64,000 nucleotides of DNA from Leptospira_A soteropolitanensis. GTDB lineage: Bacteria > Spirochaetota > Leptospiria > Leptospirales > Leptospiraceae. The stretch lies in NCBI RefSeq assembly GCF_026151335.1, contig NZ_JAMQPP010000009.1; one strand, 5' to 3'. The notes beneath the pieces were generated by a model. It had not been told where the DNA came from. It ran no database searches and saw only the letters and a list, made by a program, of their open reading frames with translations. Of the stretch, positions 27,241-36,789 are shown one piece after another. Both the position numbers and the translations under genes were made by a program. Each line of letters begins with the position of its first letter. The first letter of the stretch is position 1.

Positions 27241-29694
27241 ATGCCGAAGGGAATTTGGACGAACAGAGGTAGGTTATATCCATACTTACTTTCGAACATT
27301 ATTCTTTTTATTTTTGTCACAATTGCATTTTTATTTTATACCGCCAGTGAACGAAACATCGATGAGGCAGAAGAAAATCGTTACCAATCCACACGCATAG
27401 CAAATGAACTTAGGCAATCGTCAGACCAACTTACAAATTTAGTAAGGTTGTATGTCATCCAAAGGGACCCAAAGTATAAACAATATTTCCAAATGATTTT
27501 GGATATCCGCAATGGGGATCGTCCTCGTCCCAAAAATTACGGTTATGCCTATTGGGACTTTGTCATTGCAGACAAACTTCCACCACCATCGGACGAAGGT
27601 GAAAAAATTAGCATTTACGAATTAATGAAAAAAGCTAACTTTCTTGCTTCAGATTTTTTGTTACTTTCAGAATCTAAAAGCAAATCAGATGAGTTAACTA
27701 AAATTGAGTTTAAAGCAATGTCTCTTGTTGAAAGGGATATGAAAAATGGAAACAAAACAGATCCGAATGTTATCAATTTATTATTCGATGAGAATTATCT
27801 TCGCGCAAAAGCGGAGATCATGAAACCTATTAATGATTTATACTATCAATTGAATGATCGTACCACAAAAGCCATACTAGATGCAAAAAGAAAAGTTTTT
27901 GTTTTAAAGACCATCCTCGTCACTGCAGGGATATTTTTTGCATTAAGTCTATTTCTAACACATAGATCACTAAAGACAATCATTGGAGGCAGCGTTGATG
28001 AAGCTTTCCAGAGAATATCCTCATTAGGAGAAGGTAATTTTTCTGGTGCTATCAAACCCTCATTGATTAAAAACTCTATACTACATAGTTTAAACATAAC
28101 ACAAAAAAGATTACAAGAACTGTATGAAGAAGGTGAATCTAGCAAACAAAGGTTAATCGAAAGCGAATCAAAACTCCGAAGCATTTTAGATAATGTTTCT
28201 GCCTGTATTTATTTAAAAGATAACAACGCTCGGTATCTTTTTGCAAACAAGGCAGTTTGCGATCTATTTGGATATCCGCTGGAAGATATTCTCAACGAAA
28301 CGGACGATAAATTCTTAGAAAAAGAAACGGCAAAAAAAATTCTAAGTAACGATAAATCTGTTTTATTAGAAGGGAAAACATTACATGCAGAAGAAGAGAT
28401 AACCAATAGAACGGACGGTAAAACATATTTTTTTCTCACTGTTAAAATTCCATTAAGAAATCAAATGGGTGAAATTTACGCACTTTGCGGAATATCCACA
28501 GATATTGGTTTAACGAAAGAAATTCACAAAGAATTAGAACGCGCAAAGGATTCGGCAGAAATTGCAAACCGTGCTAAGTCAGAATTTTTAGCTTCCATGA
28601 GTCATGAAATTCGAACTCCTTTAAATGGAGTGATCGGACTTACACAAATTCTTTTAAAAACAAACTTAGATCCAGAACAAGAATCCCTCGTACAATCCAT
28701 TGCTTCCGCAGGGAGGTCATTACTTACCATCCTCAATGATATCCTAGACTTTTCGAAAATGGAGTCAGGTAAGCTAAAAATTGAAAAAATGAAATTTGAT
28801 ATTCGTCTTACTGTTACCGAAATTTTTGATTTATTATCCATTGAATCCAAATCAAAATCGATTGAGCTTAAACTGGAGATTGGTCCGAACGTTCCACAAT
28901 TTATTTATTCCGATCCAAGCAGAATCCGACAAATTATTTTCAACTTATTAGGAAATGCTATTAAATTCACTGAAAAAGGTTATGTAATCCTTCGACTCAA
29001 AAAAGTAAATCAATGGATACGTATTGAAGTAGAAGATTCAGGGATCGGTATACCAAATGAAAAAATTCAATTTATCTTTCAAAAGTTTTCACAAGCGGAT
29101 GCATCCACTTCTCGCAAATATGGAGGAACAGGTTTAGGTCTTGCTATATCGGAAAGGTTGGCTTCATTACTTGGAGGAACCATCGGCGTGGAGAGCCAAC
29201 TAAAAAAAGGAAGTTTGTTTTGGTGTCAACTTCCCTATGATAATCCTTCCGACTTAGATAAAGTTTATGAATCAGAATCATTTTTACCTAAGATTGTTGA
29301 ATCAACATTTACAAACCAAAGGTTTTTGATTGTTGAAGACAATATATTAAACCAAAAAGTAATTGGTGGACTCTTAAAAAAACACAATATCAATTTTGAT
29401 GTCGCTGAAAATGGAGAAGTTGCCGTAAATCTTTTCCAACAAAATAAATATAATCTCATTCTTATGGATTGTGAAATGCCCGTTATGGATGGGTTTGAAG
29501 CTACATTAAAAATCAGAGAATTGGAACAAACAAAACCAAATAAAACTATCATCATTGCCGTCACAGCACATGTATTAAACGAACACAAAGAAAAATGTGC
29601 TGCCGTAGGAATGGATGGATTTATAGGAAAGCCGTTTTATATTGAAAATTTACTAAATACCTATAGCGAAATTCTTAAAAAACAACAAACATAA
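27241..29694 (+). CDS. Hybrid sensor histidine kinase (PAS, HisKA, HATPase, receiver)
   Basis: 817-residue membrane kinase. TM1 (about 15-35) and TM2 (about 220-240) flank an extracytoplasmic sensor of about 185 residues. A PAS domain lies at about 315-430 (NVSACIYLKDNNARYLFANKAV). HisKA has His455 in MSHEIRTPLNGVIGL. The ATPase domain shows N box LLGNAIKFTEKG, G1 DSGIGI and G2 GGTGLGLAIS. The receiver has Asp743 in LILMDCEMPVMDGFEA and Lys in IGKPFY. The layout is that of BarA/ArcB-type hybrids without an Hpt domain, so a separate phosphotransfer protein would be needed. Confidence 0.95.
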   Translation: MPKGIWTNRGRLYPYLLSNIILFIFVTIAFLFYTASERNIDEAEENRYQSTRIANELRQSSDQLTNLVRLYVIQRDPKYKQYFQMILDIRNGDRPRPKNYGYAYWDFVIADKLPPPSDEGEKISIYELMKKANFLASDFLLLSESKSKSDELTKIEFKAMSLVERDMKNGNKTDPNVINLLFDENYLRAKAEIMKPINDLYYQLNDRTTKAILDAKRKVFVLKTILVTAGIFFALSLFLTHRSLKTIIGGSVDEAFQRISSLGEGNFSGAIKPSLIKNSILHSLNITQKRLQELYEEGESSKQRLIESESKLRSILDNVSACIYLKDNNARYLFANKAVCDLFGYPLEDILNETDDKFLEKETAKKILSNDKSVLLEGKTLHAEEEITNRTDGKTYFFLTVKIPLRNQMGEIYALCGISTDIGLTKEIHKELERAKDSAEIANRAKSEFLASMSHEIRTPLNGVIGLTQILLKTNLDPEQESLVQSIASAGRSLLTILNDILDFSKMESGKLKIEKMKFDIRLTVTEIFDLLSIESKSKSIELKLEIGPNVPQFIYSDPSRIRQIIFNLLGNAIKFTEKGYVILRLKKVNQWIRIEVEDSGIGIPNEKIQFIFQKFSQADASTSRKYGGTGLGLAISERLASLLGGTIGVESQLKKGSLFWCQLPYDNPSDLDKVYESESFLPKIVESTFTNQRFLIVEDNILNQKVIGGLLKKHNINFDVAENGEVAVNLFQQNKYNLILMDCEMPVMDGFEATLKIRELEQTKPNKTIIIAVTAHVLNEHKEKCAAVGMDGFIGKPFYIENLLNTYSEILKKQQT

Positions 29695-29725
29695 TCCTAT
29701 TTTATCATTCAAAACTTCAGATAAT

Positions 29726-30055
29726 CTAATCTTTCTTAAATCGATTTGTCACGTGATCTAAGTTTCCATCTCCATAACAATTGGTTATTTCTGCAATGAT
29801 CACTTGGTAACCTTCATACCATTTTGAATAGTGAGACTTTGCTTTTTTATGATCAGAAAATGTTTTTAAAGCATCCAAACCTTTCTGCGTTTGAAAATAA
29901 TATACTACCGCCATCGTTCCCTTTTCCTGGTCCGACCATTGGTCTTTTCCTAAATATTCAGAATGATTTTCCACAAAGGATTCTATGGAACTATCTAATG
30001 TTTGAAATTCTTCATCTGAAGTTTTTTGCTTAAAAATAAATGTCGCAGAAATCAC
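29726..30055 (-). CDS. Antibiotic biosynthesis monooxygenase-like (ABM) dimeric alpha/beta barrel protein
   Basis: 109 residues with the ferredoxin-like pattern of the ABM family: an N-terminal strand with ISATFIFKQKT, a helix, the strand GTMAVVYYFQTQKGLDALKTFSDH, and a C-terminal strand. Members are small oxygenases or stress proteins, and the substrate cannot be inferred. It begins with GTG overlapping the stop codon of the chemotaxis receptor (GTGA), so it is co-translated with it. The link to chemotaxis is positional only. Confidence 0.6.
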   Translation of the reverse strand: MISATFIFKQKTSDEEFQTLDSSIESFVENHSEYLGKDQWSDQEKGTMAVVYYFQTQKGLDALKTFSDHKKAKSHYSKWYEGYQVIIAEITNCYGDGNLDHVTNRFKKD

Positions 30056-31827
30056 AATTTAAACAAAGATAATTCTTTGTTTAATTCGACAATTAGAGAA
30101 TTTAACTCAGCAGAAGATTTGGCGGTTTTTTCAGACATCAATGACAACTTCGCCGTGTCATTTGCTAAATGATGGACGGATGCTCCCATCTCCTCATTTA
30201 CTTTTTTTTGTTCTTCCGTGGCAAAAGAAACAGAACTAGAACGATTCACAATATGTTCTGATTGTTTACGAATTTCTTCTACTTCAGTAATTTGTTCTAA
30301 ATTTGCTTGGTTGACTTTATCAATACTATTGATGATTTCAATAACACTCTCGGAAAGATATTTAAAAGTTTCATTGGCCGATCTAACTGATTCAACAGAA
30401 AGTGCGGTCGAAGCAGACACTCGTTTAATCAAATCCGAAATCGTTTTTGTTGACGAGGCAGTCCTTTCTGCCAATTTCCCAACCTCGGAAGCAACTACGG
30501 CAAATCCTCTACCCATATCACCGGCCCTCGCTGCTTCGATCGATGCATTTAATGCAAGTAAGTTGACTTGTTCAGAAATTTCCTTAATGATTGCAAGAAT
30601 CTTACCAATTTCGATAGCATTTTTATCTACCTCTTCACTTGATTCAATGGTCATGATAATCGATTTTGCACTTTTTGTTACTTCATTTTCTACTGAATCA
30701 GCTTTTTCCTTTGCATACAATGAAACTTGTTTCAAACTCGAAGACAAAGTAAATAAATGAATGATGGATTCGTTGGTAGAGGCTGTTAATTTTTTTTGTT
30801 CTAGTGCATCGGAATATATTCCATTAATGGAAGACCCGTTTTCTTCTAAAGCTGCTGCAACTTCTTCCAAAGAGGAAGCTTGGATTTGCGAATGTTCTGC
30901 AGAGTCAGCGGATAGAATTTCTAAGTTTTTTGCTTCCTCTTCTATTTTTTTGGAGTGTTTGGTAATGGATGCAATCAATCGATTTAACTTTAATTTCGCA
31001 TCGTTCAAATAAACGGAGATCAGACCAATTTCATTTTTTGTTTGGTTTAGTCTTAATTCTGAACGCAAATCGCCGTCTGAAAATGATTTTAACATAGTTG
31101 AAACATCACGAATGGTTGCTGAAGTATTTCCCGTTAAATTCCAAATCACAAAAAACAAAAGACCAATCATCTATAGTATAAAAAAACTCAACCCAATACA
31201 GATATTTTCTAAATGATGAACGTCTACTTGTGAACGGAATTGATAGTAGATATAAAATGAAAAAATAAAATATCCTATGGCAAATGTTGCAAATATCGGG
31301 AAAAGCAAATTAGCAAACAAACTGAGTGGAGGCAAATTAAATTGGATATAAGTTTCATAAAGTTTCTTTTCAACAGTTACATAAAATATAGAAGAAATCG
31401 CCATCGCAAGTATTACCCCGAGAATAATAAAAAACACAACTTCCCCATAAGTTTTTACCAAACCATAATGGTAAGCGAGTAACATGGTAAGAATGGGTCC
31501 ACCTACATTAGTGGACAAAATGTTCAAAGCTCCAGACTTTGCAAAACTCCGAATGAATTTTAGTTCTTTTTCTGTGTATATAATCCCTTCAGGCCTTTGC
31601 ATTTGTTTTCGAAATTCCCGATTTTTAAAAAAGAATAAAATGGCATGAAGACCAATGATTGGTGGAGCTAAGTAGATTAGAATTTTTAGGATGGATTCAA
31701 AATTTTCTAATCCAAACAAAAGGAACATTCCAACAAAAAATAGAAAAGGATCTAAATTAGTGATAAGAAGATAAGGAAACATAAATCCCGTTCTTTTCTG
31801 GTTCTGCCGAAGTCCATTTGAAGTCAT
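30052..31827 (-). pseudogene. Methyl-accepting chemotaxis protein interrupted by one in-frame TAG
   Basis: Two open frames in the same phase, 31827-31171 and 31170-30052, are separated by a single amber codon (TAG at 31173-31171), with ATG immediately after. Together they encode a 591-residue MCP. The N-terminal part has about six membrane helices, the last one spanning the stop (ICIGLSFFIL, stop, MIGLLFFVIWNL). A HAMP-like region follows, then the signalling hairpin with the canonical INLLALNASIEAARAGD-type core (here VNLLALNASIEAARAGDMGR) and FAVVASEVGKLAERT. So either this is a recent nonsense mutation, or the two halves are made separately by termination and reinitiation, or the stop is read through. 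It sits in one minus-strand run with cheW. Confidence 0.85.
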
Positions 31828-31871
31828 AGAGAAGGAAATTAATACCTTCCTATAAAAGTTGTCAATTTATT

Positions 31872-32588
31872 TTAAGGAAAATGAGAGGCTTTGGTTTTTA
31901 CGTTTTCTAAATGGCGGATGTCTTTACCCGTATTGAGTCGGACAAGTTCTTCTGCTACGTTCACCGCATAATCACCTAACCTTTCTAAAGCGAGAATGAT
32001 TCGATACACATCAGCAAATTCTTGTTTTTCCATATCGGGAATGCAGCGATACTTATGGAATGCTTGGTCACAAAGGGCATTCAATTCATCTTCTAAGGTA
32101 TTCACACTACCCATAAACCTTTCTTTTTCTTCAACAAGGGATTCAATTGCCATTCCTGCAAGTGTAGTCACCCGAGATAAAATGAGAGTCATGGGTTCTT
32201 CGTTTTTGAATAGACCTTTTCGAATAGTTTTATGACGAAATACATCGGCACAGTTGACTACTTGGTCTCCCATCCTCTCCATATTCCTTGTGATCCGAAT
32301 GGCAGAAAGAGCAAACCGGAGTGGATCTTTTTTCAAAACAATATCATTGTCCACATCACCCATACCGAGGATATTACGATTACTGACTGCTTCCAAAATC
32401 GCATTTTGAGAAAGGTTATCGTTTTCCTTTTCTAAATCATCAATGAGATCATCCCGCTCGACAATACGTTCGGCTTGTTCATAATCATCCGCTTCTAAGG
32501 CCTCACTTAATAGGATTACCTGTTCTAATACAAGCTCCGCCATAGAATATAAATTCTTTCTTAAGTAATAGAACTTGGAAATAATCAT
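31872..32588 (-). CDS. phoU: Phosphate signalling regulator PhoU
   Basis: About 238 residues from ATG 32588 (MIISKFYYLRKNLYSMAE); a TTG 9 bases upstream is an alternative. Two three-helix PhoU repeats are visible, each with the E-x-x-x-D-type metal-binding helix: first half DDYEQAERIVERDDLIDDLE and RITRNMERMGDQVVNCAD, second half LEDELNALCDQAFHKY and ALERLGDYAVNVAEELV. PhoU normally dampens PhoR and Pst signalling. No pst genes are nearby, so the partner is remote. It lies in the cheW-MCP cluster. Confidence 0.9.
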   Translation of the reverse strand: MIISKFYYLRKNLYSMAELVLEQVILLSEALEADDYEQAERIVERDDLIDDLEKENDNLSQNAILEAVSNRNILGMGDVDNDIVLKKDPLRFALSAIRITRNMERMGDQVVNCADVFRHKTIRKGLFKNEEPMTLILSRVTTLAGMAIESLVEEKERFMGSVNTLEDELNALCDQAFHKYRCIPDMEKQEFADVYRIILALERLGDYAVNVAEELVRLNTGKDIRHLENVKTKASHFP

Positions 32589-32619
32589 ATCTGGCAATTT
32601 TAGTGAAACCTAGTTTTAG

Positions 32620-33099
32620 TTAGACGGTTGCCAACTCAGTGATTTCTTCCACAGTGAGGATTTTTTCAATATCGATTAAGATAATGAACCTATTGTCTTT
32701 TTTCCCAACACCAGTAATGTACCTTGAAGAAATTCCTTTTACAGAAGGTGGCGGTGGGTCTACTTGGTTGGCTGGAAAATGAACCACGTGTGAAACTTTG
32801 TCCACAATCACGCCGATGGACTTACCAGATACGTTGATGACGATGGCACGGTCAGCAGCACCATCGGTAATATTTTTAATATTGAGACGTTTGGCCAGGT
32901 CGATCATTCGAACGACTTTTCCTCTGATGTCCATAATACCTGCAAAATAACTTTTGGATTGCGGAACACGGATTAGGTTAGTGATTTTGACAATCTCTTC
33001 GACTATAGTGATGGGAATCGCATATTCTTCATCACCCAAATTGAATATAATGTACTGCTCATGAATGAATTGGTTTGCCGATGATGTTTCTTTTGCCAT
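32620..33099 (-). CDS. cheW: Chemotaxis coupling protein CheW
   Basis: 159-residue single CheW domain (YIIFNLGDEEYAIPITIVEEIV; VPQSKSYFAGIMDIRGKVVRMIDL; IGVIVDKVSHVV). It couples MCP arrays to CheA at the inner membrane. The proximity of the MCP gene three positions downstream fits. No cheA, cheY or cheR is in the window, so this is a secondary chemotaxis locus. Confidence 0.96.
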   Translation of the reverse strand: MAKETSSANQFIHEQYIIFNLGDEEYAIPITIVEEIVKITNLIRVPQSKSYFAGIMDIRGKVVRMIDLAKRLNIKNITDGAADRAIVINVSGKSIGVIVDKVSHVVHFPANQVDPPPPSVKGISSRYITGVGKKDNRFIILIDIEKILTVEEITELATV

Positions 33100-33131
33100 A
33101 TTTCTTTTCTACAAATGGACTAGCCCACTCC

Positions 33132-33869
33132 CTAGAAGTAGACGTAGCCGTTATAGAAAAAATATGAACCGAAACTAAGAAATGACAACACTTTTGTCAT
33201 TAGGACGGAGCGTTTTCTGACAAGAAAATCCAGAAGTCCAGCCGCCATACCTAAAATGCCTAAAGTCAATCCTAATACGACATAATCATAGTAGAGATAA
33301 TAGACCAAACATCCAAATCCGACGCCCATGCAGATATCTTGCAAATCTCCCCAGACCCGTCTCTTAAAACGCAACCAGAGCGATCCTCGAGCTTCTCTGG
33401 CCTCACGACGCTCTCTTCTCCAACGTTGGAAACGAGTTTCTCGAACAATCCCGAAAATGGAATCATACCGAGTGGATGGAAATAAAGCAGACTCCAAAGG
33501 AAATCTTTGCGATCGACCTTTTTCTGGAGTATCTGGTACAAAGGGAGGGTATATTTCGTACGCCCCTCCGATACATGCCAGCATGTCTTTATCGGGAAGG
33601 GTACTAAAGTATTCGCGAAAGGGCCAAATCTTTCGAAAGACAGGGTAAGCACGGCCAGAAGTAATATCCTTCTCACCTTGTACAGTACCGTTTTTCACAG
33701 TGGCACCATACATACGCCCTTTCTCTTCTTTGATTTCTACAGCTAACCGAACGAGTCGTTCGTGAAAATTAAACTCAGCCTCCAGGACATCCCCGAGAGG
33801 TGTTTCCAGGATAAATGCTCGGATGAAACCGGGTGTGCGGGGTTTCTGTTTCCTCCAGACTTGCTTCAT
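33132..33869 (-). CDS. Hypothetical membrane protein
   Basis: 245 residues. The N-terminal 150 residues are soluble and rich in Arg, Glu and aromatic residues (RFQRWRRERREAREARGSLWLRFKRR). Three hydrophobic segments follow (GFGCLVYYLYYDYVVLGL, LGILGMAAGLLDFLV, VLSFLSFGSYFFYNGYVYF). No known domain was recognised. It lies between the 30-aa basic protein and cheW, 32 bases from cheW, so it is probably co-transcribed. Function unknown. Confidence 0.75.
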   Translation of the reverse strand: MKQVWRKQKPRTPGFIRAFILETPLGDVLEAEFNFHERLVRLAVEIKEEKGRMYGATVKNGTVQGEKDITSGRAYPVFRKIWPFREYFSTLPDKDMLACIGGAYEIYPPFVPDTPEKGRSQRFPLESALFPSTRYDSIFGIVRETRFQRWRRERREAREARGSLWLRFKRRVWGDLQDICMGVGFGCLVYYLYYDYVVLGLTLGILGMAAGLLDFLVRKRSVLMTKVLSFLSFGSYFFYNGYVYF

Positions 33870-33910
33870 AACAAATCTATCGGAGGAAACATTAAGTCAC
33901 TGAAGAAAGA

Positions 33911-34003
33911 TTATTTCTTCTTTTTGTGTCTGTTGGCTCTGCGTTTTTTCTTACGTTTGTGGGTTGCGATTTTTCTACGCTTTCTCTTTTTTCCGGAAGG
34001 CAT
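33911..34003 (-). CDS. 30-residue basic protein with COX24/AURKAIP1-like sequence
   Basis: A very short gene with an ideal ribosome binding site (aaggaggaagg) 4-10 bases before ATG. The product reads MPSGKKRKRRKIATHKRKKK then RRANRHKKKK, with about two thirds basic residues. This pattern (MPSGKKRKR..KxxTHKRKKRxRxNRHKKK) is that of the AURKAIP1/COX24-domain small proteins of Bacteroidetes and spirochaetes, thought to be associated with the small ribosomal subunit (bTHX-like). The family call comes from memory of that motif. It lies 37 bases downstream of manC and is probably co-transcribed with it. Confidence 0.85.
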   Translation of the reverse strand: MPSGKKRKRRKIATHKRKKKRRANRHKKKK

Positions 34004-34040
34004 TCCTTCCTCCTTATATCAAGCCTGTTCTGTCAAATTT

Positions 34041-35111
34041 CTAGTCGAGGTACTTTTGTAAAACTTTATTTTTCCTCATTGTGGATAACATCGCTTTGAT
34101 ATCGCCCACTCCTTCACGTGAAGTGACAAGAAGAACATCTGGTTCTTCCACAACAATGAGGTCTTTCACACCGAGAAAGGCAATGAGTTCCTTCTGAACA
34201 GAAGAAATATTCCCTGAAGCCTTATGATATAACACTTCTTTTCCTTGGTGGTGGTTCTTTTCTTTATCACCAGGCAAAATGCGTTCGAGTGACATCCAAG
34301 ATCCCACATCATCCCAATTGAAGGTTGCTTCTACCATTCGAATCCGGTTGGATTTTTCCATAATGGCCGTATCAATCGCTTCAGAAGGAAGCATTTGGAA
34401 GGCAGTTTTTAAATCCCCAAAACTTTTAAAAGGGAATCCATTTTTTAAAGGATTTAAAATATGGGGAGCATGGCGTTCCAATTCAGAAAGGATGGTTTCT
34501 GTGCGGAATAAAAAAATCCCTGGATTCCAATAAAAATTCTTCTTCTTTATGTATTTTAAAGCCGTTTTAAAATCAGGTTTCTCAAAAAAAGCTTTAACCG
34601 TATAACCTACATCAGTTGGCTTACCTGTGCTAATATAACCGTAACCTACTTCTGGGCGATTTGGTTTCACGCCAAGTAGAACCATTCCATTTTCCGTCTC
34701 GTATAAGGCTTGTTCGATGGTTTTGGTAAATTCTTTGATAGGGTCAATAAAAGCATCAGCTGATAATACGATTAAGTTCGGATTTCCGAATTTTTTCTGA
34801 AAGTAAAGTGCGGAAAGAGCAATGATCGGCGCTGTGTTTTTGCCCTCTGGTTCCAAAATGAAATTGGTGGAGGGAAACTTAGGATCTTTTTTGAGAATCT
34901 CTGATTTTAAGTTAGCATTGGTTCCAATATAAATTCGGTCTAGAGTGGTAATAGTGAGAGCACGGTCAATGGTCTCCCGAAGAAGGGTTTTATTGGAATA
35001 AACTTTCTGGAGTTGTTTTGGGGAATTCGTACGGGAGCGAGGCCAAAACCTCTCTCCCTTTCCGCCAGCCATAATGAGAACAACCGGGGATTCTTTAGGT
35101 AATTTTGCCAT
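34041..35111 (-). CDS. manC: Mannose-1-phosphate guanylyltransferase
   Basis: 356-residue nucleotidyltransferase making GDP-mannose for surface polysaccharides. The GT-A pyrophosphorylase signature is AGGKGERFWPRSRTNSPKQL (about residues 14-33). Further stretches are ILEPEGKNTAPIIALSA, VLSADAFI and EKPD, with the metal/sugar motif WNPGIFLF. It stops at the end of the catalytic plus left-handed-helix part and lacks the C-terminal isomerase domain of bifunctional ManC/AlgA, so phosphomannose isomerase must be encoded elsewhere. Confidence 0.92.
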   Translation of the reverse strand: MAKLPKESPVVLIMAGGKGERFWPRSRTNSPKQLQKVYSNKTLLRETIDRALTITTLDRIYIGTNANLKSEILKKDPKFPSTNFILEPEGKNTAPIIALSALYFQKKFGNPNLIVLSADAFIDPIKEFTKTIEQALYETENGMVLLGVKPNRPEVGYGYISTGKPTDVGYTVKAFFEKPDFKTALKYIKKKNFYWNPGIFLFRTETILSELERHAPHILNPLKNGFPFKSFGDLKTAFQMLPSEAIDTAIMEKSNRIRMVEATFNWDDVGSWMSLERILPGDKEKNHHQGKEVLYHKASGNISSVQKELIAFLGVKDLIVVEEPDVLLVTSREGVGDIKAMLSTMRKNKVLQKYLD

Positions 35112-35163
35112 AGGGTTTGGAACCAGAATTTAGCAAAGCAAACAGAGGAAAACCAGAAAAGAG

Positions 35164-35415
35164 TTAGGCCCCTCCCGCTTCTTTCGGTGTCTCCTCACTG
35201 TGGAGTTTAATGGGTTTTGCAGGAATGATGGTTGAAATGGCGTGTTTATAAACCAAATTCTGTTTATTATCGTTTTCTAGGATGATTGTGAAGTTGTCAA
35301 AGCTGACAACCTTTCCTTTCAGCGGAACTCCGTTTAACAAGTAGATGGTGAGATCAATTTTCTCCTTTCTTGCAGTATTTAGAAGTTGGTCTTGGATATT
35401 ATTTTTTGCCGACAT
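35164..35415 (-). CDS. hfq: RNA chaperone Hfq
   Basis: 83 residues: Sm1 motif LNGVPLKGKVVSFDNFTIIL and Sm2 motif LVYKHAISTIIP with the canonical KH pair, which lines the uridine pocket. It acts as a hexamer pairing small RNAs with mRNAs. The short C-terminal tail (HSEETPKEAGGA) is acidic. It follows miaA by 22 bases, the widespread miaA-hfq order. Confidence 0.97.
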   Translation of the reverse strand: MSAKNNIQDQLLNTARKEKIDLTIYLLNGVPLKGKVVSFDNFTIILENDNKQNLVYKHAISTIIPAKPIKLHSEETPKEAGGA

Positions 35416-35437
35416 TGGACATCCCGAGTGTTTTTCT

Positions 35438-36328
35438 CTATATTTTATCTATATTTGTAAACAATTGGACAGCGGCTTCGAAAGAAATGGGCGAAAGTAA
35501 CGGATCTTTTTTGAACCAAGTGATCTGTCGTTTTGCATAATTCCTGTGGCTTTGGGCCAGCTGCTCAATGAATGTATTAATGTCTATGGTTCCATTTAGG
35601 AATGCAAGCGCAAAATTGTAACCTAAGGTTCGAAGGCCCGGACAGTCCGACCCGTATCTAGAAATTACTTCTTTCGTCTCCGCTAACATACCCGTGGCGA
35701 TCTGTTCGACCCGAACATTAATCCTTTGGTAAAGTATTTCGCGGGGCCAATCCAACCAATGTCCAATGATTTGGACATCTGGATGATCTCTTAAATATCC
35801 ACCCACAGTTTCCCTGGAAACATCGGACCATAAAACTCCAGTGAGCACCACTTCGAGAGCTCTTTTGATTCGATAACCATCTTGGAGTGGTAAAGAGGCG
35901 AGGGCTTTGGGATCTCGAGAGGCCAACTCTTCCCTTGCCAGTTCCAATGGAAGATTCAAAACATAGTCTTTGGTTTCTTTAGGTACATTTGGTACGGGAA
36001 ACATCCCGAAAAGAAATGCTCGGAGGTAAAATCCTGTACCACCAATCAAAAATGGAATTTTTCCTCGTGCTGTAATATCATTGATTGCCTCTCGGGCCCA
36101 AAGGGAAAATTGGCTGGCATTGACAGACTCATTGGCATTTAAAAATCCAACAAGCCAATGGCGGATGTAACTAGCCTCTGAATGAGTGGGAGCCGTTGTG
36201 CCTACCGGAAGATCCCGGTAGACTTGGCGTGAGTCAAAAGAAACAATTTCGTAACGATTAGGGTCAAGGGTTTGGGTAAGTGCGGTTTTTCCGGAACCAG
36301 TAGGTCCACCAAGGACAGGAAGGATCAC
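35438..36328 (-). CDS. miaA: tRNA dimethylallyltransferase MiaA
   Basis: 296 residues. P-loop GPTGSGKTALTQ (about 7-18), FDSRQVYRDLPVGT (substrate Asp), GGTGFYLRAF and DGYRIKRALEV are all in place. It isopentenylates A37 of tRNAs reading UNN codons. Its start overlaps the stop of the FYDLN-protein gene by 4 bases (36325-36328), and hfq follows, so transcription runs FYDLN gene, miaA, hfq. Confidence 0.96.
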   Translation of the reverse strand: MILPVLGGPTGSGKTALTQTLDPNRYEIVSFDSRQVYRDLPVGTTAPTHSEASYIRHWLVGFLNANESVNASQFSLWAREAINDITARGKIPFLIGGTGFYLRAFLFGMFPVPNVPKETKDYVLNLPLELAREELASRDPKALASLPLQDGYRIKRALEVVLTGVLWSDVSRETVGGYLRDHPDVQIIGHWLDWPREILYQRINVRVEQIATGMLAETKEVISRYGSDCPGLRTLGYNFALAFLNGTIDINTFIEQLAQSHRNYAKRQITWFKKDPLLSPISFEAAVQLFTNIDKI

Positions 36329-36789
36329 TCCTCTTCCTCGGCTACGACCTCCTCTTCTTCGGTCTCTTCCAATTCTTCCGTTTCTTCTAAGAGTTCATCT
36401 TCTTCCAAAACTGGTTCTTCCTCTTCTTCCACTTCGTATTCGGAACTGCGAATGGCAGCCATACGAGATTTGATAGCGGGTTTGGCCAATTGGTCTGCAC
36501 CACATTTGGGGCATTTTTTTTCGGGTTTATTCAAATCATAAAACTTAGTTCCGCAAGAATAACAGCTGAACTTTTTTCCCAGAGGGTTATTGGGATCGAT
36601 TTTTACCGCGGGAGTTGCTTTCGGAGCTGGCAAAGCCTTAGCCTTCGTAGCGGGGATTTTAGCACCAGCCACGGGCTTTTTTTTCTCTTCCTTCGGGGAA
36701 GCGGACTTTGCATCCTTAGTTGGTTTTTCTTTGGCTACCGCTTTTTTCTTGGGCGGGGCCTGCTTCTTGACTGCTTTTTTTGCGACCAT
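36325..36789 (-). CDS. FYDLN-type zinc-ribbon protein with Lys/Ala-rich N-terminus and acidic tail
   Basis: 154 residues in three parts: an N-terminal segment of about 65 residues of Lys, Ala and Pro (histone-H1-like), a central zinc ribbon with two CxxC pairs around FYDLN (SCYSCGTKFYDLN, KKCPKCGAD), and a C-terminal tail of nearly pure Glu. The ribbon-plus-acidic tail is the FYDLN_acid family, best known from alphaproteobacteria, of unknown function. The basic extension suggests nucleic acid contact. It is the first gene of a unit with miaA and hfq. Confidence 0.85.
   Translation of the reverse strand: MVAKKAVKKQAPPKKKAVAKEKPTKDAKSASPKEEKKKPVAGAKIPATKAKALPAPKATPAVKIDPNNPLGKKFSCYSCGTKFYDLNKPEKKCPKCGADQLAKPAIKSRMAAIRSSEYEVEEEEEPVLEEDELLEETEELEETEEEEVVAEEEE

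Noticed and set aside
31171..31173. TAG as pyrrolysine codon
   Set aside because: Nothing in the window suggests pyl genes, other genes end in TAG-independent ways, and the residue would sit in a membrane helix where a special residue has no known role.
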